This document shows positions 1 through 44,290 of a stretch of DNA of 64,000 nucleotides, one piece after another. This DNA comes from Cristatella mucedo. Lineage: Eukaryota; Bryozoa; Phylactolaemata; Cristatellidae. Made by a program: the position numbers and the translations under genes. Numbering within the stretch: position 1 is the stretch's first letter; every line of letters begins with the position of its first letter. Under the pieces are notes generated by a model. The model was given only the letters and a program-made list of their open reading frames with translations, was not told the origin of the DNA and did no database searches. The DNA lies in the NCBI GenBank assembly GCA_009760855.2, contig WPIO01000004.1:8033501-8097500 (forward strand), written 5' to 3'.

Positions 1-199
1 TACACCTGCACCGGCGGTTCGGTCTTCAAGCCCTGCCGATGGCAGGCGCGTTTGCAGCTGTGACAGATTGGCCAAAACTACAGAGTAGCAGCAGTTTCAG
101 CAAGTGCAAAGCTAATAATGCTGGGTGACCTGTTTTACTTCCAAGGTCAGAGGGCATACATTGATGCAGCAATTGAAGTCATGTGCCACGTGAGTATCG

Positions 200-1716
200 T
201 GAGTCAGGAGGTCCTCAGTCATATACCGAATGCCTCTCGACTGGGCCAGTAAGTTCCAGTCGGGATTTATAGCTAATGACTCTACAGAGCTTTGCTTAGG
301 GTGTATAACGACCTTCTCAGGAATGCAGACTTGGGTAAAGCCTCTCTACATGTTTTGCTTGATCTTTCGGCAGCATTTGATAAATTGATTACCAAGTCCT
401 TCTTGAGCGCCTCCCATCTCGCCTGGGCATCACTGGCACTGTACTGCAATAGGTTCAGATCCCATCTCAGTGGAGGACTACAGAGGAATGCTGTGAACAG
501 ACAAGGTCATCCGAAGAACCACTGAAGTACCGCGTATCTATGGGCTCTGTGCTCAGTCTTTTTCTCTCTCGTTTAATACTCTCCCTCTTGCCGATACAAT
601 CGCCAAGCTCACTCTAGGCTTTCACTTCTATGCATATGACACTCAGTTGTACCTTTGATTTGATCTCTCCCAGCCCTTCAGTGCGATTAACTTTCCCGAC
701 TACCTTGCTGCCTGTATTGCTGACATCTGCACATGGATGACAGCAAACTTTCTCAAATTAAATGACGATAAAACCAACTTACTAGTTATGGGAAAACCAT
801 GTATGACTAAGAAACTAGTAATATTGTCCCTCAAAATCGGTTCCACTAGCACATTTCCTGTTGCAACTGCACGAAATCTAGGCGTCCTGTTCCAAAGTGA
901 CCTTTCACTAGATGATCACATCAGCTCCACAGTCAAGTCTGCCTAATCTTAGCTACACACGATATTGCTCGAATTCGTCCTTACTTAGACAGGGATACCA
1001 CACAGAAATCGGTCCATGCATTTGTGACATCCTGTCTCGACTTCTGTAACTCACTGCTTGCTGGTCTACCGGTGTGTGTAATCAGGCGTTTAAGATTAGT
1101 GCAAAACTCTGCAGCTAGGCATGTCGGCCGTGAGCGTCGAAGTTGCCACATCACACCACTTCTCGCAGGCCTGCACTGGCTCCCAGTAAAGCAACGCATC
1201 GACTTCAAGGTTCTGTCTCTGACTTTTAGGTCCCTTTATTCTCTGGCTCCAGCCTAACTATCAGAACTACTTTCCCACCAGGCCAAGCATCGTTCAACCC
1301 GCTTTTCCGAATCTAATGATTTACCAATACCTCGTACGAACCTCAAATCCTTCGAAGACAGTGCCTTTAGTTCGTATGCTCCCGAAGCGTTAAACTCACT
1401 CCAGACTGACGTTACGATATCTTACATGACGACATTTAAAACGAAGCTAACCACATGTTTATTACAGCAGTTAGTGGGTGCTTGTGATTCGTTCTTTGTT
1501 TGCTTATGCGTGCTGACACTGTGCTTGCTGCTACTATTTCTACAAACATGTTAACCCTGTGCGTTTCACAGCTAACAATGTTATGCTTGATGACACTGCA
1601 AATATTACCACTGATCGTTTGGTCGTGCTTTCTTTACAGCATCTGCAAAGTGCCCAGAAAGAGATACAGTTTGCTGAGGGTACCACCCAAATGTATCATT
1701 ATAATCGTTATTATTA
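200..1716 (+). mobile_element. LINE-A remnant (L2/CR1-like), RT and 3' end
   Basis: Broken reverse-transcriptase frames: QSGFIANDST near 255, LLDLSAAFD (motif A) near 360, a degenerate catalytic box FYAYDTQLY at 626-652 (usually YADD), and NFLKLNDDKTNLLV near 750. The thumb/C-terminal part LHWLPVKQRIDFKVLSLTF follows near 1160. It ends in the family tail near 1650-1716. Several stops and frameshifts; dead. Confidence 0.85.
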
Positions 1717-1876
1717 GGCCATTTCCTCGTACCATTGCCAACTCTCCGGCCTTGCCAGTTGTGTCAGGTAGCTTGGTATCGGTTTTTGTTTACTCGACTG
1801 GATTGAACGCACTGTGTTCGCTTGAGCTTTGTCACCGCTTGATGCGACTGGGCTTGCCGAAACTGTGAGCACACAC

Positions 1877-1879
<3 letters not shown>

Positions 1880-1928
<49 letters not shown>

Positions 1929-2004
1929 AAGGGAGAGAGAGGGGGAGAAAGAGAGAGGGAGAGAGAGAGAGAGAGGGGAGAGAGAGAGAGAGAGAGAGAG
2001 AGAG
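1880..2004. repeat. (GA)n microsatellite with GGGA interruptions
   Basis: About 125 bp, purine-only on the plus strand. It lies left of the last visible LRRC45 exon. Confidence 0.95.
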
Positions 2005-2411
2005 CCATCGGCAAGCCACCTGTGTGTAGTGCGCTTGCTTCTAGCTGCCTTTGCTGGCCACGCAGCCCGAACCCGAGGGGTTGGGTATGAGGCGTATGGG
2101 GTATGAGGCGTATGGGTGGCGCTGCCAGCAGCTCCAAGCCTTCGAAGCGTTTGGACGGCGAGGTTGCTCTCGGAGAGGGACGGTGGGGCTGCTCTGCGTT
2201 CTCTGATGAGGGCTAAGCTGCTCTCCTCTCTCTGCTCTCTCTAGTTATTGCAATCGCTCTTTGGGTTCCAGGCCGGCTTCACGGGTAACAGAGCTGCATC
2301 GGCCAGCCGAAAGGGCTCAACAAATTCCCTACTCCTCGATCGCTCGACCCTCTTGTGCTGCTTCTGCTCCTGAGGCAGCAGCAGCAGTAGTAGCAGCCGA
2401 GGCATCCATAC

Positions 2412-35224
<32,813 letters not shown>

Positions 35225-37240
35225 ATTGCTACCGCGGGCTCCTTTCGAGTTCAAACCATACGGTCACATCCGTTTCTACCGAAGCCGCGGAGAGAGGATG
35301 CCGACTCCGTCCTTGACTTTGTCATTGAGTTCCGGGGTGGAGTCGCCCTAAGTTATCACCACCTAGGGCAGGACCGCTGTCGGACGAGGAAAGAGGGATT
35401 ACGAGCTAGAATAAAACAAGCAGCTCCACCGATTGTAAAATACTAAGCCATTCATAATTAAAATTATATTTCCTCTTTTAATAATAGTTCAACCACACCC
35501 TAGCTATAGTGGTGGTCCTTGTCTTCAACCTGCCGATCGAGCAGCTGCAAACGAAACCACTTCGGCCTGTCATGCCTACTGTCAGGAAACGGCAACTACG
35601 ATTACGCGCTGGATAGAGAATCCTTCACACTGCACTTATACTACCGACTTCCCCCTTTTTACGATGAATTTCCTCCTAGTTTAAACTACCCATTGAGGAA
35701 ACATCCACGCCCGAAGGCCCGATCGCGGCCCCGTGCTCTAATGCGAGAGGCTGTGGTTTTAAGCATAGTTTTGACGACGAGTCTTGTTTCCGAACAACTC
35801 AACTCGAGTCTTCGGTGTATGCGTCACTAATATCGTGGGCGGTCTAGATTTAGGGTAAAACTTAGTGAAGACTCGCCAAACTAAACCCGGTCCTACTTTT
35901 TCCGCCAAGACTTAGCAAGCGATCAATCACAGACTCCGTTCAGGCCACCCCTACTGCGTTGCTTAGCTAAGAATGGTGGACGGCTTGACCGACGAACTCA
36001 TAGATGCGTTCCTGGCCAATCTCTGTTTATAGGACACGCTGAGTTCGCGGTGTAAAAAAAATCAGATTTTGAGGCGGCGGGCGATAAAGACTGTATCGGA
36101 CAGGTTTCATTCTACTGATAATTCCATTAGCGAAGCGTGGATGTAGGGAGATGCCTTTGCTATCTCATAAACGCTCAGTTGGTGGAGCGAATAGGAAGAA
36201 CTTGGAGCAGGACTTCCGTCCGTCCAAAATCTTAGCAGATCAGCATAATGTACATACTGAAATATTGGTGTTCCACATCAGCCGGATTGTGACTGCCGAG
36301 ATAATAATTATTCGAGATTCCTGAACTATAAAAATTACATCGAATTATAACCGTCATTCCGTAATAAAAAAGAACTCCAAGTCATGGTGTAGACAGTCAT
36401 CTGCGCTTTAGGCAATGACTCGTGTAGTAACTGCCTGTGCTCAAGGCTTCGAGCCAACCGGAAGTTTCGCCTGAGGCTTTGCACCGGTCGGCAGTTTAGT
36501 GGTGCCCTGAGCGCTGAATGAGACTTGCTGCAAGCCACAACGGATGTTGGACGCCAGCAAACCTCCGTCCCTATCGATTAGATTTTCTATGCTTTTGATA
36601 TGTGCTTGTTTCATTGCTACTGCATTCAGCTGCTATCGGCGTACATGCGTGCATTGGTGCATTGGTACCTACAAATGTCTAACCTCTCTCCGAGGAGGCT
36701 CAGAGCTTCACTGGTATTAGTCAAGCGTCAGCCAGCAAAGACAAGCACAATTAAGAGCGCTCCGCCGTTGTGGCCCACGGAAACTCCTGCAGAAGCCACT
36801 ACGCCTAAAAATACGCCTAACAATACGTTTATAACAATTCACAATCAGTTTTCCAAAAGCAGCTCACCGCAACCACTGTTCGTGTCATGCACTGCATCTC
36901 GGTCTGTAATTCCGCAAAGTCGCGATGGGCAAGGGCTGCAACTTTGCTGACTGTCCGAGCTCAATAACCCCAGAATCCACGCCCTGTGACCAGAATCGGT
37001 ATGAGAGCGATCTAGCGGCTCCGAGACTCATGCTCTTCGCCAAGGTTTAACTCGGTGTATGTAACGTGTGTTAGTCATTGCGGATGTGCTATAAATGACG
37101 CAGGTGCATGTTGCGACCTAAATGCACAGCTGCTGTGCCGTAGAGCCTGCACCAATACATGCAGGTGTGCTAACGTTAGCAGAGCTCAATAGCAATCAAA
37201 AAAACTCGGACCTTAAGAGAAGACTGCTTCTGCAGCTAGC
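35225..37240. other. LRRC45 5' flank and unique-looking intergenic DNA
   Basis: The sequence just upstream of the LRRC45 start codon should hold its 5' UTR and promoter. I see no TATA box. Several open frames of 70-116 codons occur, none with a domain I know. A short LINE-B-tail-like piece (TCTGTAATTCCGCAAAGTC) lies near 36903. Nothing else was recognised. Confidence 0.4.
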
Positions 37241-37244
37241 CATC

Positions 37245-37673
37245 AGGTCCGATCCCTATCCAAGATTAGGAGCTGTCTTCCACAGTGGCTTGCAAAAAAC
37301 TTGACCACCTCCTTAGTTCTGTCTCGGCTTGATTATTGTAATTCCCTTTTGGCTGGGCTACCAAAAAAGCGATTGGGCCACTGCAGCTGACTATGAATAT
37401 GGTTGTAAGGCTAGTCTTCAAGTCCCAGAAGTTTGAGCACGTGTCTCCTTTGCTAAAAGAGCTAAGATGGATGCCGGTTGACCAACGGATTCAGAGCAAG
37501 GTTCTTACGCTAACCCACAAGGCCCGCCACGGCTTGGCTCCTTCGTACCTAGCTGAACTGCTGCATCAGTTTCAGCCTGTTCGCGCCCTCAGGTCTCGCG
37601 TGGACAATAAATTAGCTGCTCCATTTCTCCGCTAAAAGACCGTTGGCGACAGAAGCTTTTGCTCTGCAGGTCC
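37245..37673 (+). mobile_element. LINE-B, left half, split by the LTR element
   Basis: Frames LLGYQKSDWATAAD-type start, then FKSQKFEHVSPLLKELRWMP and HKARHGLAPSYLAELLHQFQ. The match to other LINE-B copies stops exactly at GCAGGTCC (37673) and resumes at 41111 on the far side of the LTR element. Confidence 0.85.
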
Positions 37674-38002
37674 TGTAGTTTGGTTGCACAGTAGAGAGCC
37701 AGCCGATGCCTAACACCGACAGTTTATTCCCAGCACACGGAGCCCCAGAGCGCACGGCTTCCCTCAGCCCATGCCCTCACACGACTCCCCTCCCCTGGTC
37801 GACTCCGATGACTCATCGACCACAACTGTGCACCGGCCAACCCTGATGGTGAATCCACCATCTGGCCACCAGCTGGTCCATGCCACATCAAAGGCGGATC
37901 ACAGCAGTGCACTGGCCGACCCTGATGGTGAATCCACCATCTGGCCACCAGCTGGTTACTGGCCTCTGTCCATACCACATCACAGGCGGACCCCAGCTGT
38001 GC
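37674..38002 (-). repeat. LTR piece a (3' part), minus orientation
   Basis: Matches 38762-39080 with very few differences. Reading minus, it ends ...CAACCAAACTACA at the element edge and holds a polyadenylation signal (AATAAA, TTTATT on the plus strand). It breaks off in CAGCTGTGC, where it meets the inverted LTR b head to head. Confidence 0.85.
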
Positions 38003-38474
38003 GTTTGTATGTATGTATTGTATGCCTGCTCCTGACTTGTGACCGTAAGGTCAAGGGAGCGTGTAGTTCGCATGTATGTATCGTATGCAGGCTCCTCTGA
38101 TAGGCTACTGGTGAGCTGTTAGAAGCACCACCGAGAGGGGCCGGTGCACAGCTGGGGTCCGCCTGTGATGTGGTATGGACAGAGGCCAGTAACCAGCTGG
38201 TGGCCAGATGGTGGATTCACCATCAGGGTCGGCCAGTGCACTGCTGTGATCCGCCTTTGATGTGGCACGGACCAGCTGGTGGCCAGATGGTGGATTCACC
38301 ATCAGGGTTGGCCGGTGCACAGTTGTGGTCGATGAGTCATCGGAGTTGACCAGGGGAGGGGAGTCGTGTGAGGGCATGGGCTGAGGGAAGCCGTGCGCTC
38401 TGGGGCTCCGTGTGCTGGGAATAAACTGTCGGTGTTAGGCATCGGCTGGCTCTCTACTGTGCAACCAAACTACA
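38003..38474 (+). repeat. LTR b, nearly complete, plus orientation
   Basis: A plus-strand copy lacking only about the first 17 nt. It carries two TGTAGTTCG-type subrepeats at its start, a duplicated segment with GATGGTGAATCCACCATC, GGAATAAACTG as the polyadenylation signal, and the end ACCAAACTACA at 38474. The gag leader follows directly. Confidence 0.85.
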
Positions 38475-38513
38475 AGCTATTTCGGCGGGAGCGACTGTGT
38501 AGTCCGTATAACG

Positions 38514-38760
38514 ATGAGTCTGAAAGTACAACTAATGGAAGGAAAAATTTCGCAATTCGACGGCAGCGGAGACTTCGCTGAATGGCTAAATCGGTTCGAA
38601 AGATTGGCCAAGATGCAAGGGGTTGATGAATTGCAAAATTTCCTGCCGCTATTCCTTACACGTGTGGCATACGCCGTATACGATGGCGTCCCCGAGGCGG
38701 CTAAGGAAGACTACGCCACGGTAAGAAAAGCGCTGCTGGCAGCATTCTCGCCGAAATAGC
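38514..38760 (+). pseudogene. gag N-terminal fragment of the LTR element
   Basis: An open frame starts at 38514, 40 nt after the LTR end. It reads MSLKVQLMEGKISQFDGSGD, FAEWLNRFERLAKMQGVDEL and so on, like the capsid start of Ty3/gypsy gag proteins (a W-N-RFE core). It is cut after about 80 codons at a rearrangement junction where an inverted LTR begins (38762). Not functional as a capsid. Confidence 0.75.
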
Positions 38761-38761
38761 T

Positions 38762-39274
38762 TGTAGTTTGGTTGCACAGTAGAGAGCCAGCCGATGCCTA
38801 ACACCAACAGTTTATTCCCAGCACACGGAGCCCCAGAGCGCACGGCTTCCCTCAGCCCATGCCCTCACACGACTCCCCTCCCCTGGTCGACTCCGATGAC
38901 TCATCGACCACAACTGTGCACCGGCCAACCCTGATGGTGAATCCACCATCTGGCCACCAGCTGGTCCGTGCCACATCAAAGGCGGATCACAGCAGTGCAC
39001 TGGCCGACCCTGATGGTGAATCCACCATCTGGCCACCAGCTGGTTACTGGCCTCTGTCCATACCACATCACAGGCGGACCCCAGCTGTGCACCGGCCCCT
39101 CTCGGTGGTGCTTCTAACAGCTCACCAGTAGCTTCTAACAGCTCACCAGTAGCTTATCAGAGGAGCCTGCATACGATTCATACATGCGAACTACACGCTC
39201 CCTTGACCTTACGGTCACAAGTCAGGAGCCGGCATACAATACATACATACATACATACGTACATACGAACTACA
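38762..39274 (-). repeat. LTR c, complete, minus orientation
   Basis: Reading minus, it runs from TGTAGTTCGTATG (39274) to AACCAAACTACA (38762), with terminal inverted repeats TGTAGTT/AACTACA. It has tandem subrepeats at its 5' end and AGGTCA-type motifs (TGACCTTAAGGTCA just outside at about 39286, TGACCGTAAGGTCA inside). Placed directly behind pol, it is the 3' LTR of the minus-strand part. Confidence 0.82.
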
Positions 39275-39352
39275 CGCACCCTTGACCTTAAGGTCACAAG
39301 TTTGCAGCACCAACACATGTAGCTGCAAGGTACAGAGCAGCAATGAGCAAGT

Positions 39353-40943
39353 CTATCCGGTCAGGACATAATCGTCGTACCGGCGGGTAAGTGTCACAGC
39401 GCGCCTGGGCCGCTGTACTGGTTCAGCTCTGTCCACTTCAGGTGCAGGGGGCGCCTCTTGCTGCCCTGGTACGAGGCGCAAGTCGGACACGTGGTGACGC
39501 ACACCGTCGATCTCGATTCCCACGCCCTGCCCCTCACTTGTTACCGTGCCCTCGGGCCACTCGGTCGTACAACGAGCGCCGGCAGGCTTCACAAAGACTC
39601 GCTGGCCGACAGCATATTGAGTAGTCCTCGGGCCCTGATCTGTCTGTGCTCTGAAGAGGGGGCTTTTCCACTCATAGGAGAACAGCCTTCTGCAGGGCAC
39701 TGATTCCTCGTGCAACCCGGCTGTTGGCGAGATGTTGTACCAATACTCCATCATCAGGACGTTCTTGCCCGTGCGAGCCGCCATTCCCTTGATGGTCCTG
39801 TGGTTTCGCTCAACGATGCCGTTGCCGGATGGTTTATAGGCGCAACGGTATATGGGCTCCACGCCCCAGTGGTCGCAAAGACTGCGAAGAGCTGTTGAGC
39901 GAAAGCTCGCACCGTTGTCCATGAGCAGCTGCTGCGGAGGGCTACGCTCCCTAAAAATTTCTCCCAGATTTTGCACCAATGTGTTTTCTCCCTCGTCGGG
40001 TATTCGCCTCCAAATAGCGAAACGGCTTGGTCCACAATCTACCACGGTCAGACATTTTTGGCCCTTGAAATGCGTTACGTCGCAGGCCAGGCGCTGCCAA
40101 TTCTCGCTTACATCCAGCACGCCTGCACTCCATGCGACTGGTGCAGGATCGATCGACTTGCAACGAGGGCAAGCCTTCACGACGGCTTCGACGTCCTTTC
40201 GCCGGATAGTAGCTTTCGGGTGGCACATTCTGGCAAGGTACAGTGTGCTGTCAACTCCAAAGTGGTGAAGGCTGTGGAAACTCTTTAGGTCGACGCCGAC
40301 CGCCGGCGAAGACGCCTACTCTGGAACAGCGAGACAGCTTACATTCGCCCTCGTCCATTTCTGAGAGACGCGGGTCAGCTGGTCGGCTTTATTGTTGGAT
40401 GATCGCACTAGGACTACGGAAGCCTTCAGTCCACACTCTGACACCGTGTCGGCTATCAGTGCTAGCCTGCGTTTGATAAGCGCCTCTCCCATGCCGTGGG
40501 CTCGTACAGGCTTATCTCCAACCAGCAGTGACTGTAGCCATCCGTGAACAGTTGCTGAATCTGTCCGAATCTCCACCTGCCGTAATGACCAAGCAATGGC
40601 CAGATTGAGGCCCTTGATGATAGCCTCCAGCTCCGCAAGATTGATGTGGGCTACGTGGTCCGCTTTTCGCAGCCAGGAGGCATCCTCGACGATTCTTCCT
40701 CCTATATCCAGGCATGTGCCGATAGCAAGGCTGCTGGCATCACACCAGAGGATGCCACTATCCAGATTCGGCACATTCCAAATGCCTGAAACTGGATCGT
40801 CGGCATGCAATCGCTGCATCAACTCACCCGCCATGGCTATGACATTTTCACCAACGACTGAGTCCCAACCGACATCGCCAGCAGCTCGCTTTAGGTAACT
40901 GCAGGCCGGGCGAAGCCAGCCTGCGATTGGGAAATGCCCGATC
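39353..40943 (-). pseudogene. pol remnant: RNase H plus integrase with one in-frame stop
   Basis: Read minus from 40943, the frame opens GHFPIAGWLRPACSYLKR, then RNase H with its acidic residues in LWCDASSLA, LAELEAI, IRTDSATVH and NKADQLTR. A single TAG at 40318-40316 interrupts. The same frame then continues into integrase: an HHCC zinc finger (SFHSLHHFG...CPRCKS), then the catalytic D, D and E in LACDVTHF, LLMDNGASF and GIVERNHR, and a C-terminal DNA-binding tail ending at 39353. It resembles gypsy-type integrases known from flatworms and ticks. The N-terminal part (protease, RT) is deleted at the LTR d junction. Confidence 0.88.
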
Positions 40944-41110
40944 AGCTGTGCACCGGCCCCTCTCGGTGGTGCTTCTAACAGCTCACCAGTAGCTTATCAG
41001 AGGAGCCTGCATACGATACATGCATGCGAACTACACGCTCCCTTGACCTTACGGTCACAAGTCAGGAGCCGGCATACAATACATACATACAAACGTACAT
41101 ACGAACTACA
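40944..41110 (-). repeat. LTR d, first 167 bp only, minus orientation
   Basis: Begins TGTAGTTCGTATGTACG at 41110 next to the GGTCC target duplication and matches the start of LTR c. It breaks off at CACAGCTG and is fused straight to pol. This is the truncated 5' LTR of the minus-strand part. Confidence 0.85.
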
Positions 41111-41425
41111 GGTCCTAGACTGTGAAACTCGCTTCCACAATTCTTACGCAACGACAACTACTCTCCTACTGCCGACTATGGTTCATCCTTTCCAGCGGTC
41201 CTGAGCTGCTACTTCCATGCTACTCACTACATCAACTGCTCTCCTGAATCTGCTATGCTTCCCACTTTCTCTTTGTTGGGTGAGACGAAGTCTGTTGGCT
41301 ACCGGATGCGTACCGAAAGCCGCTTAGGCTGTGAGTGCGCTATACAAAACTCTCCTGCGTAACACCCACATGGTCTTTATGACTTCGTGGAGTTACAGAC
41401 GGAGATACATTACACTAAATTACAT
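41111..41425 (+). mobile_element. LINE-B, right half of the split copy
   Basis: Continues GGTCCTAGACTGTGAAACTC (LWNSLPQFLRNDN...) to the 3' end GAGATACATTACACTAAATT. With 37245-37673 it forms one 5'-truncated LINE-B. Confidence 0.85.
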
Positions 41426-41735
41426 CTCTATTTTAAACTCCACAAAGACGATGTAGATGTTACGCAGAAGAGTTTTTCATGGTGCACTCACAGCCTAAGC
41501 GGCTTTCGGTACGCATTCGGTAGCCAACAGACTTCTTCTCACGCAACAAAGAGAAATTGGGAAGCATAGCAGAGTCAGGAGAGCAGTTTATGTAGTGAGT
41601 AGCATGGAAGTAGCAGCTCAGGACCGCTGGAAAAAATGAGCCATTATCGGCAGCAGGAGAGTAGTTGTTTTTGCATAAGAATCGTGGAAGTGATTTCCAC
41701 AGTCTAGGACCTGCAGAGAAAAAGTTCATGAAGGA
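41425..41735 (-). mobile_element. LINE-B 3' fragment, tail to tail with its neighbour
   Basis: A minus-strand copy (FFSAGPRLWKSLPRFLCKNN) whose tail meets the tail of the plus-strand copy, forming an inverted pair of about 300 bp arms. Confidence 0.82.
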
Positions 41736-43030
41736 ATTAATTACAATAGAAACAATATAAAATGGAAAGTTAAGTTCCAGAAAAGTGAACCTTGCACTTC
41801 TAATGTCAATGTATAGCTTGTTCAGATAAACTTCCTCTGCGGCAGTTTTTCCTGTGCAAGTAGGTCGGCACTTTTGCAGCCTTTAAAGCATTGCTTGGGC
41901 TTATTGGAGCTATGCAAATGCAGTATTTTCGGCTCGATACTTTTACCGTCTATATAAGTATCTCTTTGCTAGTTACAAGCATAAGAATTTTGAATGAGAA
42001 AAAGGACTGCCATGACGCCAGAGCAGTAGCAGCTCTGCTGACACGGCATTAATTAAGCGACTCTTATGAAAGACAAACCAATTCAGGAGCGGTAGGACGA
42101 TGCCGGTAGCAACGAGAGCACTTGCATCAATAATGCGCTAGTTTAGTTTGTTTGCGAGCTAAAATGCCCGTTCCCCGGCGTCCAAAAAATGCCCAGTGCA
42201 TACGATTGTAAGAGCGAACTCCGTATCGTGAAGATGGTGTTGCAGGAGGTAGGCACACCCTACATCTAGTTCGCGCATGCAGTCAATCTCTCGCACCAAA
42301 ATACCTCTTAGCTGCTGATCAAACTAGCGGCGCGAAATGTCTCGCGCGCTCTTTGGAACTGCTTATAAAGCTATTGTCAAGTTAGACAGCGTGCGTATGT
42401 TTTCAAAACTTCCCGCAATACGCTAAGGAACGTCATTCTTTAAATTGGTACTCGGAAATGACGACGGTCGAGGATGTTACAAAGCGCTGTAGCGTTTGCT
42501 CACTCAGGTGCGTAAGCCGCAAGCCCAGTGCATGTAACGTTGCCTTTCCTGGCTGAAGCGCGACATATACCGATGGCTTTCTTTGGAAACCCGTGCCTTT
42601 AGCTCGTTGCTCGATTAGCCCGGAACTCACTTCCGAGAGCGAGTTTTACGGTGGTGTATTTGTCCTTAGCCAGATACGCTGCTTCTGCTACAAGACGTCG
42701 TAAGATACTACTGCCTACTCCTCTTCGTCGCTTAGCTTCGTGGAATTTGAGAGGGCTTTTGAACTGAGCGAGTAGAAAAACTCTCACTAGAAGTACCTAT
42801 GAGGCAGACGCCTCCAGGATGGTGAATCTTTTCTATCAGCCAGCCGTGCAGACGACTCTGTTCATTGTCGTTCAGGCGCCGCTTTGCTGAGAAGCCCAAG
42901 CTCTCTAGTTTATTAAACGATTTTGCGCGGGGAATTTCTTTGGAGTCCAGATAAAGACATAAAAGTATGGCTACCTCAGCAGTCCAGCTTAAAACTGCAG
43001 CCGATAAGCGGTTTTCTCGTACGGTTCATA
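41736..43030. other. Intergenic DNA, nothing recognised
   Basis: No repeat family or gene was identified. Minus-strand frames of 62-65 codons near 42433-42787 have no recognisable domain. Confidence 0.4.
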
Positions 43031-43034
43031 CATC

Positions 43035-43064
43035 TATTATTATTATTATTATCATTATTATTAT
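43035..43064. repeat. (ATT)n repeat
   Basis: About 10 units, next to a SINE-2 head. Confidence 0.85.
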
Positions 43065-43077
43065 CTATATCATCTGT

Positions 43078-43250
43078 TATGAGCCGAGATGCCACACGCT
43101 ACGGTGGTTGCTTTCATGACCTTGGTTACGAGGTCGTGGGTTCGATTCCTGCGGTGGGCGATTTTTTATCGCCACTGCAAGCGGTGGTGACAGCCGTAAA
43201 GGCTCTTCTGTCGCTATGCAAAAAGAGGCTGTTTAAGCAGCTAGGATGAC
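43078..43250 (+). mobile_element. SINE-2, full length
   Basis: B box GTGGGTTCGATTCCTGC, body CACTGCAAGCGGTGGTGACA, tail TCTTCTGTCGCTATGCAAAA. Preceded by an ATT microsatellite. Confidence 0.85.
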
Positions 43251-43579
43251 CCATATAGCTTCCACCTATGACTTCACATCACTACGTTCAGAATGCCGAT
43301 TTCATGCAAACTGTTGAACGAAAGCCATTAACTTAAAAAATTTAAGACGGAGATTATAAATTAATCAGGCTTAAAATTAAGCTGTCGAAGCAAGAGTAAT
43401 ATAGAATAGAGAAATTGTAAAAGCAAAAACGCACGCCGGATTCTCAAAGTGAACCCAGCACATAACTCAGCAACGATGCATGATTTTGGGCTTGCTAGAC
43501 AAGGATATCAAATCTAAGCTGATCTGTGCGTTTGCTTCATCCTATTTAAACTTATATTAATTCACTTCTCGCAAGTCTT

Positions 43580-44290
43580 GTAATGTAATGAAATTTCTCT
43601 CCGTCTGTAATTCCACAAAGTCATAAAGACCACGTGGGTGTTACGCAGGAGAGTTTTGTACAGAGCACTCACAGCCTAAGCGGCTTTCGGTATGCATTCG
43701 GTAGCCAACAGACTTCGTCTCACGCAACAAAGAGAAAGTGGAAAGCATAGCAGAGTCAGGAGAGCAGTTGAGGTAGTGAGTAGAATAGAAGTAGCAGCTC
43801 AGGACCGCTGAAAAGGATGTGCCATAGTCGGCAGTAGGAGAGTAGTTGTCGTTGCGTAAGAATTGTGGAAGCGAGTTCCACAGTCTAGGACCTGCAGAGC
43901 TAAAGCTTCTGTCGCCAACTGTCTTCAAGCGGAGGAATGGGACAGCTAATTTATTGTCCACACAGGACCTGGGGGCGCGAACAGGCTGAAACTGATGCAG
44001 CAGTTCAGCTAGGTACGAAGGAGCCAAGCCGTGGCGGGCCTTGTGGGTCAGCGTAAGAACTTTGCTCTGTATCCTTCGCTCAACCGGCATCCAGCCTAGC
44101 TCTTTCAGCAAAGGAGACACGTGCTCCAACCGCTGGGACTTGAAGACTAGCGTTGCAGTTATATTCATAGTCAGCTGCAGTGGCCTAATAGCTTTCTTTG
44201 GCAGCCCAGCCAAAAGGGAATTACAATAATCGAGCCCAGACAGAACTAAAGAGCTAGTTAAGGAGCTAGTTAAAGAGCTAGTTCCCGCGT
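43580..44290 (-). mobile_element. LINE-B 3' fragment with 190-codon open frame
   Basis: The least damaged copy: open over 43641-44213 (MAGLPKKAIRPLQLTMNITA, FKSQRLEHVSPLLKELGWMP, ...). Very close to the 31200 copy over the C-terminus and 3' end. Confidence 0.88.

Larger units (their letters stand above)
37674..41110. mobile_element. Rearranged Ty3/gypsy-type LTR retrotransposon with inverted LTRs
   Basis: The outer ends are TGTAGTTTGG on the left and CGAACTACA on the right. The element is flanked by the 5-bp direct repeat GGTCC (37669-37673 and 41111-41115), the normal target duplication for this class. Removing it rejoins the host LINE-B in frame with its other copies, so it went in as one unit. 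Inside, left to right: a minus-oriented LTR piece, a plus-oriented LTR with leader and gag start, a minus-oriented LTR, a minus-strand RNase H/integrase region, and the first 167 bp of a minus-oriented LTR. Protease, reverse transcriptase and most of gag are absent, so it cannot move on its own. Confidence 0.88.

Noticed and set aside
1-2240. Search for the terminal LRRC45 exon on the minus strand
   Set aside because: No coiled-coil exon with an acceptor in the required phase was seen; this part is LINE-A and GA repeat.
38105-39131. Repeated 84-90 codon frames (MPSHDSPPLVDSDDSS... and antisense partners)
   Set aside because: They are identical because they lie in LTR copies; they are not genes.
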